DNA of 64,000 nt, taken from positions 62,001-126,000 of the forward strand of contig CAOKFN010000001.1 of assembly GCA_948467735.1 (NCBI GenBank), in the 5' to 3' direction. The notes below the pieces were generated by a model that was not told where the DNA came from, searched no databases, and saw nothing but the letters and a program-made list of their open reading frames with translations. Source of the DNA: an uncultured bacterium. Its GTDB lineage: Bacteria > Bacillota > Clostridia > Lachnospirales > Lachnospiraceae. Both the position numbers and the translations under genes were made by a program. Shown here one piece after another: positions 1 to 8,068 of the stretch (position 1 is its first letter; every line of letters starts with the position of its first letter).

Positions 1-2145
1 TACCTCGTCCTTCTCTGTTCCGATGCCTTTCTCATACATCCTGCCCAGCCTGTACTGACCATAGGAATTTCCCTGCTCTGCTGATTTCTGATACCAATCA
101 AATGCCTTTTTATCATCTTTCTCTGTTCCGCAGCCATTTTCATACATCCTGCCTAATATGCTTTGGGCGGCGGCATATCCCTGTTCCGCCGATTTCTGAT
201 ACCATTCAAATGCTTTTATCTCGTCCTTCTCTGTTCCGCAGCCATTCTCATACATCCAGCCCAGCCTGTACTGGCCATCGGCATTTCCCTGTTCCGCCGA
301 TTTCACATACCATTCAAACGCTTTTACCTCGTTTTTCTCCGTTCCGAGGCCTTTCTCATACATCCAGCCCAGCATACGCTGACCAGCGGCATTTCCCTGT
401 TCCGCCGATTTCTGATACCACTCAAATGCCTTTTCATCATCTTTCTCTGTTCCTTGGCCATCCTTATACATCCAGCCCAGCCTGCACTGGCTATCGGCAT
501 TTCCCTGCTCCGCCGATTTCTGATACCACTCAAATGCCTTTTTATCATCTTTCTCTGTTCCCCGGCCGTTCGCATACATCCAGCCCAATTTATTTTGGGC
601 TCTGCTGTCTCCCTGCTCCGCTGATTTCTGATACCATTCAAATGCTGCTGCCTCGTCCTTCTCTGTTCCGATGCCATTTTCATACATCCTGCCCAGACTC
701 CACTGACCATATCTATTTCCCTGTTCCGCTGATTTCTTGCACCACTCAAATGCTGCTGCCTCGTCCTTCTCTGTCCCGCGGCCTTCCTCATACATCAAGC
801 CCAAACTCCACTGACCATAGCCATTCCCCTGTTCCGCTGATTTCTGATACCATTCAAAGGCTGCTGCCTCGTCCTTCTCTGTTCCGATGCCTTTCTCATA
901 CATCCGGCCCAGCCTGTACTGACCATAGGAATTTCCCTGTTCTGCTGATTTCTGATACCATTCAAAGGCTGCTGCCTCGTCCTTCTCTGTTCCGATGCCT
1001 TTCTCATACATCCAGCCTAAATTCCACTGGCCAGCGGCATTTCCCTGTTCCGCTGATTTCTGATACCATTCAAATGCTGATTTCTCGTCCTTCTCTGTTC
1101 CGATGCCTTTCTCATACATCCAGCCCAGCCTGTACTGACCATCGGCATTTCCCTGTTCCGCCGATTTCTGATACCATTCAAACGCTTTTACCTCGTTTTT
1201 CTCCGTTCCGAGGCCTTCCTGATACATCCCGCCCAGCAAACGCTGACCATCGGCATTTCCCTGTTCCGCTGATTTCTGATACCACTCAAATGCCTTTTCA
1301 TCATCTTTCTCTGTTCCTCGGCCATCCTTATACATCCAGCCCAGCATATACTGACCATCGGCATTTCCCTGCTCCGCCGATTTCTGATACCACTCAAATG
1401 CTTTTTCATCATCTTTCTCTGTTCCTCGGCCATTCGCATACATCACACCCAGTCTGTACTGACCAGCGGCATTTCCCTGTTCCGCTGACTTCTGATACCA
1501 TTCAAACGCTGCTGCCTCGTCCTTCTCCGTTCCAATGCCTTTCTCATATATCCAGCCCAAACTCCACTGACCATCGGCATTTCCCTGTTCCGCTGATTTC
1601 TTACACCACTCAAATGCCTTTTCATCATCTTTCTCCGTTCCTCGGCCATTCGCATACATTAAGCCTAAACTCCACTGACTATGGGCATTTCCCTGTTCCG
1701 CTGATTTTCGATACCATTCAAAGGCTCTTTCATCATCCTCCTGTATTCCATAACCTTTATCATATATAATACCCAGACAATTCTGACCGAAGGCTTCCCC
1801 CCGCTCCGCCGCTTCCTTATACCACTCATAAACCTTTCTGTAATCCTGCTTTGTGCCGCCGCCCTGAAACATCCTGCTCAAATTACCCTGTGCCCCGGTA
1901 TTTCCCTGTTCCGCCGATTTCACATACCATTCAAACGCTTTTATAAGGTTCTTTTCCGTTCCGCTGCCATACTGATACATTCCGCCCAGCTTGTTCTGAC
2001 CAGACGCATTTCCCTGCTCCGCCGATTTTTGATACCATTCAAAGGCTTTTTCATGATCCATCTCGGCTCCATAGCCATAATAATACATATCACCCAGTTT
2101 CCACTGGCTGACGGGATTTCCCTGTTCTGCCGATTTCTCATACCA
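1..2145 (-). repeat. 108-bp tandem array encoding Sel1 repeats
   Basis: The motif encoding AEQGN recurs every 108 bases from about 70 to about 2122, giving 20 copies with one 3-base deletion near 1870. Divergence is lowest in the 1-1740 part and higher toward the gene start. The array leaves the opposite strand open for over 550 codons, which is a by-product of the repeat and not a gene. Confidence 0.9.
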
Positions 2146-2466
2146 CTTAAGAGTTTTTTCGGTGTTCTGGCTTATTTTATTGCCGACCTCATATGTTCCT
2201 GTACTAATACTCTCTCCAACAGCATCTTCCTGTTCTGCGTGTTTTTCAATCCGTTTTGCCATTTGCCCGCGATTTATTTCTATTTTTTTCCCTTCATCAA
2301 ACTCTTCCTTTTTATCGTTTCGCTTCAATAACATAAACAGCAAAACCAGCAGTACTCCCACAAAAACTACTCTCTTCCATTTCTTTTTTTTCTTATGATT
2401 TTTAGTGTCTGCTGGTTTCGGGCTGTCTGGTTTCGGGCATACTCTCAGTTTTCCTGAATCATCCAT
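1..2466 (-). CDS. Sel1-repeat membrane-anchored protein (3' end beyond window)
   Basis: Reads leftward from an ATG at 2466, with AGGAGG nine bases upstream, and stays open to base 1, so at least 822 residues with the C-terminus missing. Residues 1-32 are hydrophilic with a run of five lysines, 33-47 form one hydrophobic helix, and a charged linker follows. From about residue 100 come some 20 copies of a 36-residue unit of the kind AEQGNAxGQYRLGxMYExG, then GTEKDxxxAFEWYQKS, the Sel1 (TPR-like) consensus. Sel1 arrays bind proteins and have no catalysis. The topology suggests a membrane-anchored scaffold with the repeats outside, but that is inferred. Copies are nearly identical, implying recent expansion. 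It is last in the visible leftward glycan locus. Confidence 0.88.
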   Translation of the reverse strand, partial: MDDSGKLRVCPKPDSPKPADTKNHKKKKKWKRVVFVGVLLVLLFMLLKRNDKKEEFDEGKKIEINRGQMAKRIEKHAEQEDAVGESISTGTYEVGNKISQNTEKTLKWYEKSAEQGNPVSQWKLGDMYYYGYGAEMDHEKAFEWYQKSAEQGNASGQNKLGGMYQYGSGTEKNLIKAFEWYVKSAEQGNTGAQGNLSRMFQGGGTKQDYRKVYEWYKEAAERGEAFGQNCLGIIYDKGYGIQEDDERAFEWYRKSAEQGNAHSQWSLGLMYANGRGTEKDDEKAFEWCKKSAEQGNADGQWSLGWIYEKGIGTEKDEAAAFEWYQKSAEQGNAAGQYRLGVMYANGRGTEKDDEKAFEWYQKSAEQGNADGQYMLGWMYKDGRGTEKDDEKAFEWYQKSAEQGNADGQRLLGGMYQEGLGTEKNEVKAFEWYQKSAEQGNADGQYRLGWMYEKGIGTEKDEKSAFEWYQKSAEQGNAAGQWNLGWMYEKGIGTEKDEAAAFEWYQKSAEQGNSYGQYRLGRMYEKGIGTEKDEAAAFEWYQKSAEQGNGYGQWSLGLMYEEGRGTEKDEAAAFEWCKKSAEQGNRYGQWSLGRMYENGIGTEKDEAAAFEWYQKSAEQGDSRAQNKLGWMYANGRGTEKDDKKAFEWYQKSAEQGNADSQCRLGWMYKDGQGTEKDDEKAFEWYQKSAEQGNAAGQRMLGWMYEKGLGTEKNEVKAFEWYVKSAEQGNADGQYRLGWMYENGCGTEKDEIKAFEWYQKSAEQGYAAAQSILGRMYENGCGTEKDDKKAFDWYQKSAEQGNSYGQYRLGRMYEKGIGTEKDEV

Positions 2467-2583
2467 CTGCTTACGCCTCCTTCGTATTAATTTGCTTCAG
2501 CTGTCTTGACTGCATATCATTCATCTTTGAACAAACTGCCATAATATTTTGTAGGAATACTTGGGATAAAAATATACTGAAAA

Positions 2584-2605
2584 CAGGAGAACCTCGGCTC
2601 TCCTG
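2584..2605 (-). terminator. Possible rho-independent terminator
   Basis: A 7-bp stem CAGGAGA/TCTCCTG with an 8-base loop is followed on the minus strand by TTTT. It lies 150 bases downstream of the stop at 2755 and upstream of the Sel1 gene, so it could separate the two. The T-tract is short. Confidence 0.4.
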
Positions 2606-2754
2606 CTTCAGGGCGCATCCACACAAAATATAAACTTTTCAGCTGAACAAATATCTGTCGATATTTCTGTTTTGAGAGATTATTTATCAATATCTTTTCG
2701 TATATTTATAAAGAAATTATAAACTTATTCTCGATATTTGTCAATATTTCACCC

Positions 2755-4683
2755 TCAATATCTGCCATAGATCGCCGCTCCTTCGCTCTCCGCGATTTTC
2801 TCATACCCCGCCCGGATGCACCTCTCCTCCACAGGCCCCCCCGGAACCACGCAGAGATACCTGCTTTGAAGGGTTTCAAAATTCTCCGTCACATAATCGG
2901 GCATACAGCAGCTGATGCCAAAGCCTTCCGGAAGCGCATACAAAAGCTGCCACTCCGTGTTCGTCAGGCTTCCCTCCACGGTATCGTTCAGCACCCATAT
3001 GACAACATTTTCATATCCTGGCTTCTTCCCCATATCTGGCACAAGCCTTTCTCCCAGCGTCTCCCGCCATCGCTCCACTGATGCCAGACGTTCCTCCTGC
3101 ACAAAAGGCGCCTGATAATCGTATGGATCCACCGCCATATAGGAATAAAAATACGCAAACGTAACGCCAATCAGCACGGCCTTCTTATAAAATCTGGTCT
3201 TCATCAAAGATACCACAAACACCGCCGCCGCCATGAACGTCAGCAGATGCTTGCTGCCCTCGGTCAATTTGTACATCAACAGCAGTGCGAAAAACATCGC
3301 TATAAAACTGAATGCAAGATGCGCTTCTATGACCAAAAATTTTCCCAAGCCGCCGCTTTCCTCCATTGACAGGTTCCATCCATCCGCCCTGTCGGCGTTC
3401 CCCGACCGTCTCCTTTCCTGCGGCCTTCCTGCGGCTTCCGGCTGACTGCCTTCCCCCGCCCCATCTGCACACCCCGACTGATTCTTTTCTCCCGCTCTTT
3501 CTGCCGTTTCCGACCGAGTCCCTTCTCCCGCTCTTCCTGCGCCTCCCGGCCAAGTCCCTTCCTCCGCTCTTCCTGCGGCTCCCTGCCAAGTCCCTTCCTC
3601 CGCTCTTCCTGTGCCTCCTAACGTTTCCTTTCTATCAGCCGTCTCCGACAGGATCCCCTTTTTCGCTGCATCTCCTCCGGCCGCCTTCCCGCAGGCTTCC
3701 TTTTGCCGCCGCAGCGCCCTCCAATCCGCCATGCTCTGCCCCGCCAGCACGAACAGGCAGACCAAAAATCCCGCGAAAAACGCCCCCGAAGCCAGTCCCG
3801 AGCGAAATCCCTGCAGGGTATGCCGCCCGAAATCCACCCCCATATAATACAATTTCCCAAGGGTATACCGAACGCCCCCCCAGATTCCACGCTCGAAAAA
3901 CGCCGTCACCCAGTCCGTAAAAAATAAGGGCGCAAAATATTCCGCCCCCAAAAAGTGCTTAATGCAGGCGTACAATCCAAGCACCCCGGCCAGCACCGCC
4001 GCTGACCCCGCCGCTCCCTTCCACCCGCTCTTCCGTATCCAGAACCATGCCGGCAGCAGCAGAAACAACAGCATATAGGGCCGCATCAAGGTCATCACCC
4101 CCGAAAGCGCAAACAGCAGCGCCAGCTTGTACGCCCTTTCCCTCCGCAGATAATTAATCGCCACGGAATAAAACAAAATCAGCATACTAAAGCAGATTAC
4201 CTCCGGCATCACGGAAAGCATATATCGCACAAAGGGCGTGTACAGGCAGAAAAGAAAGGTCAAAATGCCCATCTGCTTCCACGAAGGCCTCACCAGCAGC
4301 ACAAACAGAAAGCAGCACAGCATCATCAGGAAAATATTACAGAGAATGGGCGACATCAAATTCCACCCGAACACCCATCCCCAGATAACCCACGGAAATA
4401 CCAGCACCGGACTCCATGCGGCAAAGGACAATTGTAACGCCCGGCTCTCGTTAAAGCCAAAATATCCCAAAGGATACCCGTAATTCACAATTCCCTCCAC
4501 CTGCTTATAATAAAAGAGCTCGTCATTCCACTCGGAAACGGGCAGATACACATCCCCCACCCCTTTTCCCTGCGCTGCGCAGTACACTGCGCAGCATATC
4601 AGGGGCAGCAATGCCAAAAGCACTGATTTTACCAGAACAACATATCTTTTCTCCTGCCGCAGCCATCCTGCAATTTTCTCCAT
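2755..4683 (-). CDS. Polytopic GT-C-like membrane protein with repeat insert
   Basis: 642 residues with roughly ten hydrophobic helices. The first loop after helix 1 (about 20-38) contains D54-E55, the position where GT-C glycosyltransferases that use lipid-linked donors usually carry acidic residues. A soluble C-terminal stretch follows the last helix. This fits an outward-facing sugar transferase, but assignment is by topology and by the neighbouring GT2 genes, not by a recognised domain. Residues about 359-436 are a low-complexity insert of a 12-residue tandem repeat (GRAEEGTWQGAA type) in a cytoplasmic loop between helices. It is preceded by the ANT(9)-like gene, 122 bases upstream. Confidence 0.6.
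   Translation of the reverse strand: MEKIAGWLRQEKRYVVLVKSVLLALLPLICCAVYCAAQGKGVGDVYLPVSEWNDELFYYKQVEGIVNYGYPLGYFGFNESRALQLSFAAWSPVLVFPWVIWGWVFGWNLMSPILCNIFLMMLCCFLFVLLVRPSWKQMGILTFLFCLYTPFVRYMLSVMPEVICFSMLILFYSVAINYLRRERAYKLALLFALSGVMTLMRPYMLLFLLLPAWFWIRKSGWKGAAGSAAVLAGVLGLYACIKHFLGAEYFAPLFFTDWVTAFFERGIWGGVRYTLGKLYYMGVDFGRHTLQGFRSGLASGAFFAGFLVCLFVLAGQSMADWRALRRQKEACGKAAGGDAAKKGILSETADRKETLGGTGRAEEGTWQGAAGRAEEGTWPGGAGRAGEGTRSETAERAGEKNQSGCADGAGEGSQPEAAGRPQERRRSGNADRADGWNLSMEESGGLGKFLVIEAHLAFSFIAMFFALLLMYKLTEGSKHLLTFMAAAVFVVSLMKTRFYKKAVLIGVTFAYFYSYMAVDPYDYQAPFVQEERLASVERWRETLGERLVPDMGKKPGYENVVIWVLNDTVEGSLTNTEWQLLYALPEGFGISCCMPDYVTENFETLQSRYLCVVPGGPVEERCIRAGYEKIAESEGAAIYGRY
3376..3609 (-). repeat. 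36-bp in-frame minisatellite inside the membrane protein
   Basis: About six to seven copies of a 36-base unit encode the 12-residue GRAEEGTWQGAA-type repeat. The two copies nearest 3540-3600 are almost identical and those nearest 3380 have drifted. Unit length is a multiple of three, so the frame is kept. Confidence 0.8.
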
Positions 4684-4805
4684 CCGGCGTCCCTTCCTGT
4701 CACTTTTTTATCATTTCCTATTGCTGCCGACTGCTTCTTACGATTTCTCCCTTTTTCGGAAAAGTGTTCCCGGAAAACGGGAGCTGCCGGCATACAATAT
4801 CAAAA

Positions 4806-5582
4806 TTATCTATCATAAGTTTCTATTTTGGTTTTTAAAAAATCCGTTAAGAGCAACACTTCGCTTTTTTTACTACTCCAATTATCTTTACATTCACCTA
4901 AATAACCTTTTATCGCCAGCTCCATCAATGGTTTAAAATCTTTCGGCAGCTTTTCCAACGTCCATTCAGCTGCAATATTTTTAGCGCATATATCGTAATT
5001 TTCCAGTGTATACCACATTCTTGCCAATGTTAATAAGACGTTTCTTTCATCCCCCGTCATTCCCTCAAGCAAAGACGGCAGTGAATTTTGAATTGCTCTT
5101 TTTACTTCATCCTCGGAAATTATCGGTATTAGATTTAACGCGCTCTGTCCTTGTAACACGATACTATATTTTCGTGCCTGCCATAAAAGAATTATCAAAT
5201 CAGCATCATAATTCGACAGCGGCAGGATGCCCGCCTCTATATCTCCCCGCAGCCATTCCCCATACATATATTCATATTTAGGCGGAAATTGTTGTGAGAT
5301 GATATCGTTCCTATTGAGGATAGTGACTTCTAAAGGACGTTTCTCTTTGCAGCCGATTGTTCCTGAAATCAGCAGCAGCTCTTTCGTCAATTTTGCCCTT
5401 ATTGGATCTGTCATCTTTTCATCAATGATAACCAATATGTCTATATCGCTGTTTATCTGTAATCCGCCTAAAACACTTGAGCCATACAAGTATATTGCCA
5501 AAACATGTTCCGCAAACAATTCTTGTACCGTAGAAATCACCTGTTCTATTTGCTTGGATGAATATTTCTCGATTTTTCCCAT
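4806..5582 (-). CDS. ANT(9)/AadA-type aminoglycoside nucleotidyltransferase
   Basis: 258 residues. The start chosen is the ATG at 5582 with GAAAGG ahead of it; a TTG eight codons upstream has no good ribosome site. The N-terminal nucleotidyltransferase motif is clear: YLYGSS, then SDIDILVII, giving the GS-x-D-x-D metal site. It is followed by RPLEVTILNR, YGEWLRG and the helical C-terminal region with GDERNVLLTLARMW and KGYLGEC. These blocks match the spectinomycin adenylyltransferase ANT(9)/AadA family along the full length. The family adds AMP to the drug. The gene looks more AT-rich than its neighbours and sits inside a glycan locus, suggesting acquisition. Actual resistance is not shown. 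Confidence 0.88.
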   Translation of the reverse strand: MGKIEKYSSKQIEQVISTVQELFAEHVLAIYLYGSSVLGGLQINSDIDILVIIDEKMTDPIRAKLTKELLLISGTIGCKEKRPLEVTILNRNDIISQQFPPKYEYMYGEWLRGDIEAGILPLSNYDADLIILLWQARKYSIVLQGQSALNLIPIISEDEVKRAIQNSLPSLLEGMTGDERNVLLTLARMWYTLENYDICAKNIAAEWTLEKLPKDFKPLMELAIKGYLGECKDNWSSKKSEVLLLTDFLKTKIETYDR

Positions 5583-5610
5583 ATAGAACCTTTCTTTTCT
5601 CCCCAAAACT

Positions 5611-5765
5611 CCAGTTTGCTGGCGCAGACTGCTCGCAAACCCTTCGCTTTTTGCTCGTATCGCCGCTTGAAAAGCAGCGGCTCAATTCCAGTTTGCTGGC
5701 GCAGACTGCTCGCAAACGCTTCGCTTTTTGCTCGTATCGCCGCTTGAAAGGCAGCGGCTCAATTC
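5611..5765. repeat. 77-bp direct repeat, two near-perfect copies
   Basis: Copy 1 is 5611-5687 and copy 2 is 5688-5765, with only about two differences. Each contains two small inverted repeats: TTTGC with GCAAA, and GCCGCT with AGCGGC. The pair lies just upstream of the ANT(9)-like gene and ends near the stop of the next gene. Confidence 0.85.
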
Positions 5766-5815
5766 CGATTGATCTATTTCATCCTAAATTCTTTCCTGCC
5801 ATTTACAATGAATAT

Positions 5816-6769
5816 TTATAAATCGGCAGGCTCCGACGGCGGCTCCATATTAATTTTCTCCCCAATGACATACTGAGGCGAATTATTCAAGCTGATATAA
5901 ATGCGGCCGATATATTCCCCAATCAGCCCCAGCATCAGCATAATCATTCCGCCGAAAAATACCAGCGCCGACATCATGGAGCTGAATCCCATCGGTACGG
6001 CCGGGTTGATAAAACGCTTGACAATGGTGTAAATGCCGTAAAGGAAACCGACCACGGCGCTGACGGCCCCCGCTGCCGTGGCAATCCGCAGAGGCTTCAC
6101 CGAAAACGCCGTAAACCCGTTAAACCACAGCGAAACCAGCCTTTTCAAGGTATAACCGGAGGTTCCCGATTCCCTCTCCCTATGGTTTACGGGTACATTG
6201 GCGATATTCCGGGTGGCACGCAGCACAAGGCCGATCACATAAGGGTAGGAATTCTCATACCGTATCATATCCTCCACCACAAACCGCTTTACCGCAAAAT
6301 AGCTGGAAATATACAGTTCGGGCGGCTTGCCCAGCATGACGCGGGTCATGCGCTCATTCACCCTGCTGCCCAGATTCCGGAAGCCGGAATGCTGCTTATG
6401 CTCATATTTTGCATACACCGCGTCATACCCTTCCTCCAGCTTATCTAACAGCTTATCCACCTCGTTGGCCGGAGTCTGCCCGTCGTCATCCAGACACACC
6501 ACATAATCCCCGTCCGAATGCCGAAGTCCCGCCATCAATGCGGCGTGCTGTCCGAAATTCCGCGAGAACCCCATTCCCCTGATATGTCCATGCTCCTCGC
6601 AGAGCCTGCGGATAATGCCCATGGTATTGTCCGGAGAACAGTCATTGACCAGAAAAATATCGTACTGATACTGTTTCAGGGTATTCATTTTCTCTTCAAT
6701 CTCCGCTATCACCTTCGGAAGCGTCTGTTCCGAACGATAGCAGGGAATCACAAAGCTTACCTTTTTCAT
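5816..6769 (-). CDS. GT2 polyprenol-phosphate sugar transferase (ArnC/GtrB-like)
   Basis: 317 residues. A GT-A catalytic domain covers about 1-225, with VIPCYRSE at the start, VNDCSPDNT for nucleotide binding and the metal motif CLDDDGQTP. Two hydrophobic helices follow (about 230-255 and 265-290). This is the layout of enzymes that move a sugar from a nucleotide donor to undecaprenyl phosphate on the cytoplasmic face. The product would serve GT-C proteins such as the two in this locus. The ATG lies at the edge of a 30-bp repeat array, which supplies AGGAA as a weak ribosome site. The sugar is unknown. Confidence 0.85.
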   Translation of the reverse strand: MKKVSFVIPCYRSEQTLPKVIAEIEEKMNTLKQYQYDIFLVNDCSPDNTMGIIRRLCEEHGHIRGMGFSRNFGQHAALMAGLRHSDGDYVVCLDDDGQTPANEVDKLLDKLEEGYDAVYAKYEHKQHSGFRNLGSRVNERMTRVMLGKPPELYISSYFAVKRFVVEDMIRYENSYPYVIGLVLRATRNIANVPVNHRERESGTSGYTLKRLVSLWFNGFTAFSVKPLRIATAAGAVSAVVGFLYGIYTIVKRFINPAVPMGFSSMMSALVFFGGMIMLMLGLIGEYIGRIYISLNNSPQYVIGEKINMEPPSEPADL

Positions 6770-6770
6770 A

Positions 6771-7070
6771 TTTTAATAATTCCTATTCCATTTTCACACT
6801 TTACAATAATCCCTATTCCGATTTGGCCCTTTACAACAATTCCTATTCCATCTTCGCTCTTTACAATAATCCCTGTTCCGCTTTCACCCTTTGCAATAAC
6901 TCCTATTATGCTTTCGCACTTTGCAATAATCCCTGTTTCGCTTTCACTCTTTGCAATAATCCCTGTTCCGCTTTCGCACTTTGCAATAATCCCTGTTCCG
7001 CTTTCACTCTTTGCAATAACTTTTATTCCGCTTTCACTCTTTGCAATAACTTTTATTCCGCTTTCACCCT
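6771..7070 (-). repeat. 30-bp minisatellite, ten units without indels
   Basis: Units are exactly 30 bases in register from 6781 to 7070, with substitutions only. On the minus strand the frame of the GNAT gene stays open beyond its TAG stop at 7069-7071, coding a 10-residue repeat (KSESGTGIIA type), until a TGA that overlaps the ATG of the next gene. There is no start codon of its own. See findings. Confidence 0.9.
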
Positions 7071-7596
7071 ATGATTTCTCCACAATCGCCATCCATATGA
7101 TATCGCAGTATTTCCCGTCAATCTGCACATCGTCTTTCAGGCAGGCTTCCTTCACAAACCCCGCCTTTTCATAACTGCGGACGGCCCGCTGATTCCCGGC
7201 AAGGACACGAAGGTATACCCTGTGCAGCCCCTCCTCCTCGAAACAGTACCGAAGCATCAATTTGGCCGCGGCGGTTCCTATCCCCCGGCCCCGGGCGTCG
7301 GCCTCCCCGATAAAAATGCCATACTCCGCCTTGTTATGCCGTCTGTCGATATCCCGGATGTACACGCTTCCAACCGCTTTCCCATCCTCTGTGCGGCATA
7401 TCATCATCTGCACCACCCTGCCGGTTTCCACCATATTTTTAATCCAATTTTCATGGCCCTCTCTGGTAAAAGGCTCCTGATAAATGAAATTTTTCCGCAC
7501 CTCGTCACTGTTTCGCCATGCTACGATCAAGTCCGTGTCCTCGCGGCTCATAAGGCGCAGGTAAATTCCCGCTTCTTGGTCAATGTACTGCTTCAT
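7069..7596 (-). CDS. GNAT-family N-acetyltransferase (RimL/PseH-like)
   Basis: 175 residues covering one complete GNAT fold. The start has LRLMSREDTDLIVAWRN, typical of the RimL/RimJ/PseH branch. The acetyl-CoA loop is GRGIGTAA near residue 105, and the end has NQRAVRSYEKAGF. Ribosome site AAGAAGGG precedes the ATG. In an amino-sugar locus it most likely acetylates the amine put on by one of the two aminotransferases. It could be the PseH step after PseB-PseC, or act after the 3-aminotransferase that directly precedes it. The substrate cannot be fixed from sequence. Its stop codon lies inside the first unit of the 30-bp repeat. Confidence 0.82.
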   Translation of the reverse strand: MKQYIDQEAGIYLRLMSREDTDLIVAWRNSDEVRKNFIYQEPFTREGHENWIKNMVETGRVVQMMICRTEDGKAVGSVYIRDIDRRHNKAEYGIFIGEADARGRGIGTAAAKLMLRYCFEEEGLHRVYLRVLAGNQRAVRSYEKAGFVKEACLKDDVQIDGKYCDIIWMAIVEKS

Positions 7597-7611
7597 TCAG
7601 CATCCCTTCTT

Positions 7612-7946
7612 TCCGGCCAATATATCACTTCTTGGCTTGTCACTGCCTTCCCGCTAATATGGCCTCTTCTTGGCTTGCCACTGCCTTCCCGCTAATATGG
7701 CCTCTTCTTGGCTTGCCACTGCCTTCCGGCCAATATATCGCTTCTTGGCTTTTTCACTGCCTTCCCGCTAATATGGCCTCTTCTTGGCTTGCCACTGCCT
7801 TCCGGCCAATATATCGCTTCTTGGCTTTTTCACTGCCTTCCCGCTAATATGGCCTCTTCTTGGCTTGTCACCGCTTTCCTCCCAATGTGACCTTTTCTTG
7901 GCTTAGCATCGCTTTCCGCCAATATGACCTCTTCTTGGCGTGTCAC
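7612..7946. repeat. 37-39-bp minisatellite with alternating unit types
   Basis: CTTCTTGGCT recurs nine times at 7628, 7666, 7704, 7741, 7780, 7817, 7856, about 7893 and 7930. Two unit types, one with CGCTAATATGG and one with CGGCCAATATATCG, alternate in the middle, giving a higher-order 76-bp period. The spacer from 7946 to 8068 shows nothing further. Confidence 0.88.
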
Positions 7947-8068
7947 CATGCCTGCCTGCGCCGACCTCCCGTCTTGTCATGCCGGTGCTGACACACTGGC
8001 GGCAATAACGCGCCCCCTTCAAGGTTTCATAACAACCCTTTTCAAAAAATGATTTTCACTTTCTCGTT

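Noticed and set aside
102..1769. A 555-codon open frame on the plus strand
   Set aside because: It is the complement of the Sel1 array; the 108-bp period keeps it open. No ribosome site, and the minus strand has the clear Sel1 protein.
5422..5715. Alternative ORF opposite in frame to the ANT(9)-like gene start
   Set aside because: It runs through the 77-bp repeat and overlaps the clear nucleotidyltransferase frame.
7612..7946. Possible CRISPR or short repeated ORF
   Set aside because: Units of 37-39 bp are similar over their whole length and shift frame between copies, so neither spacers nor a protein are supported.
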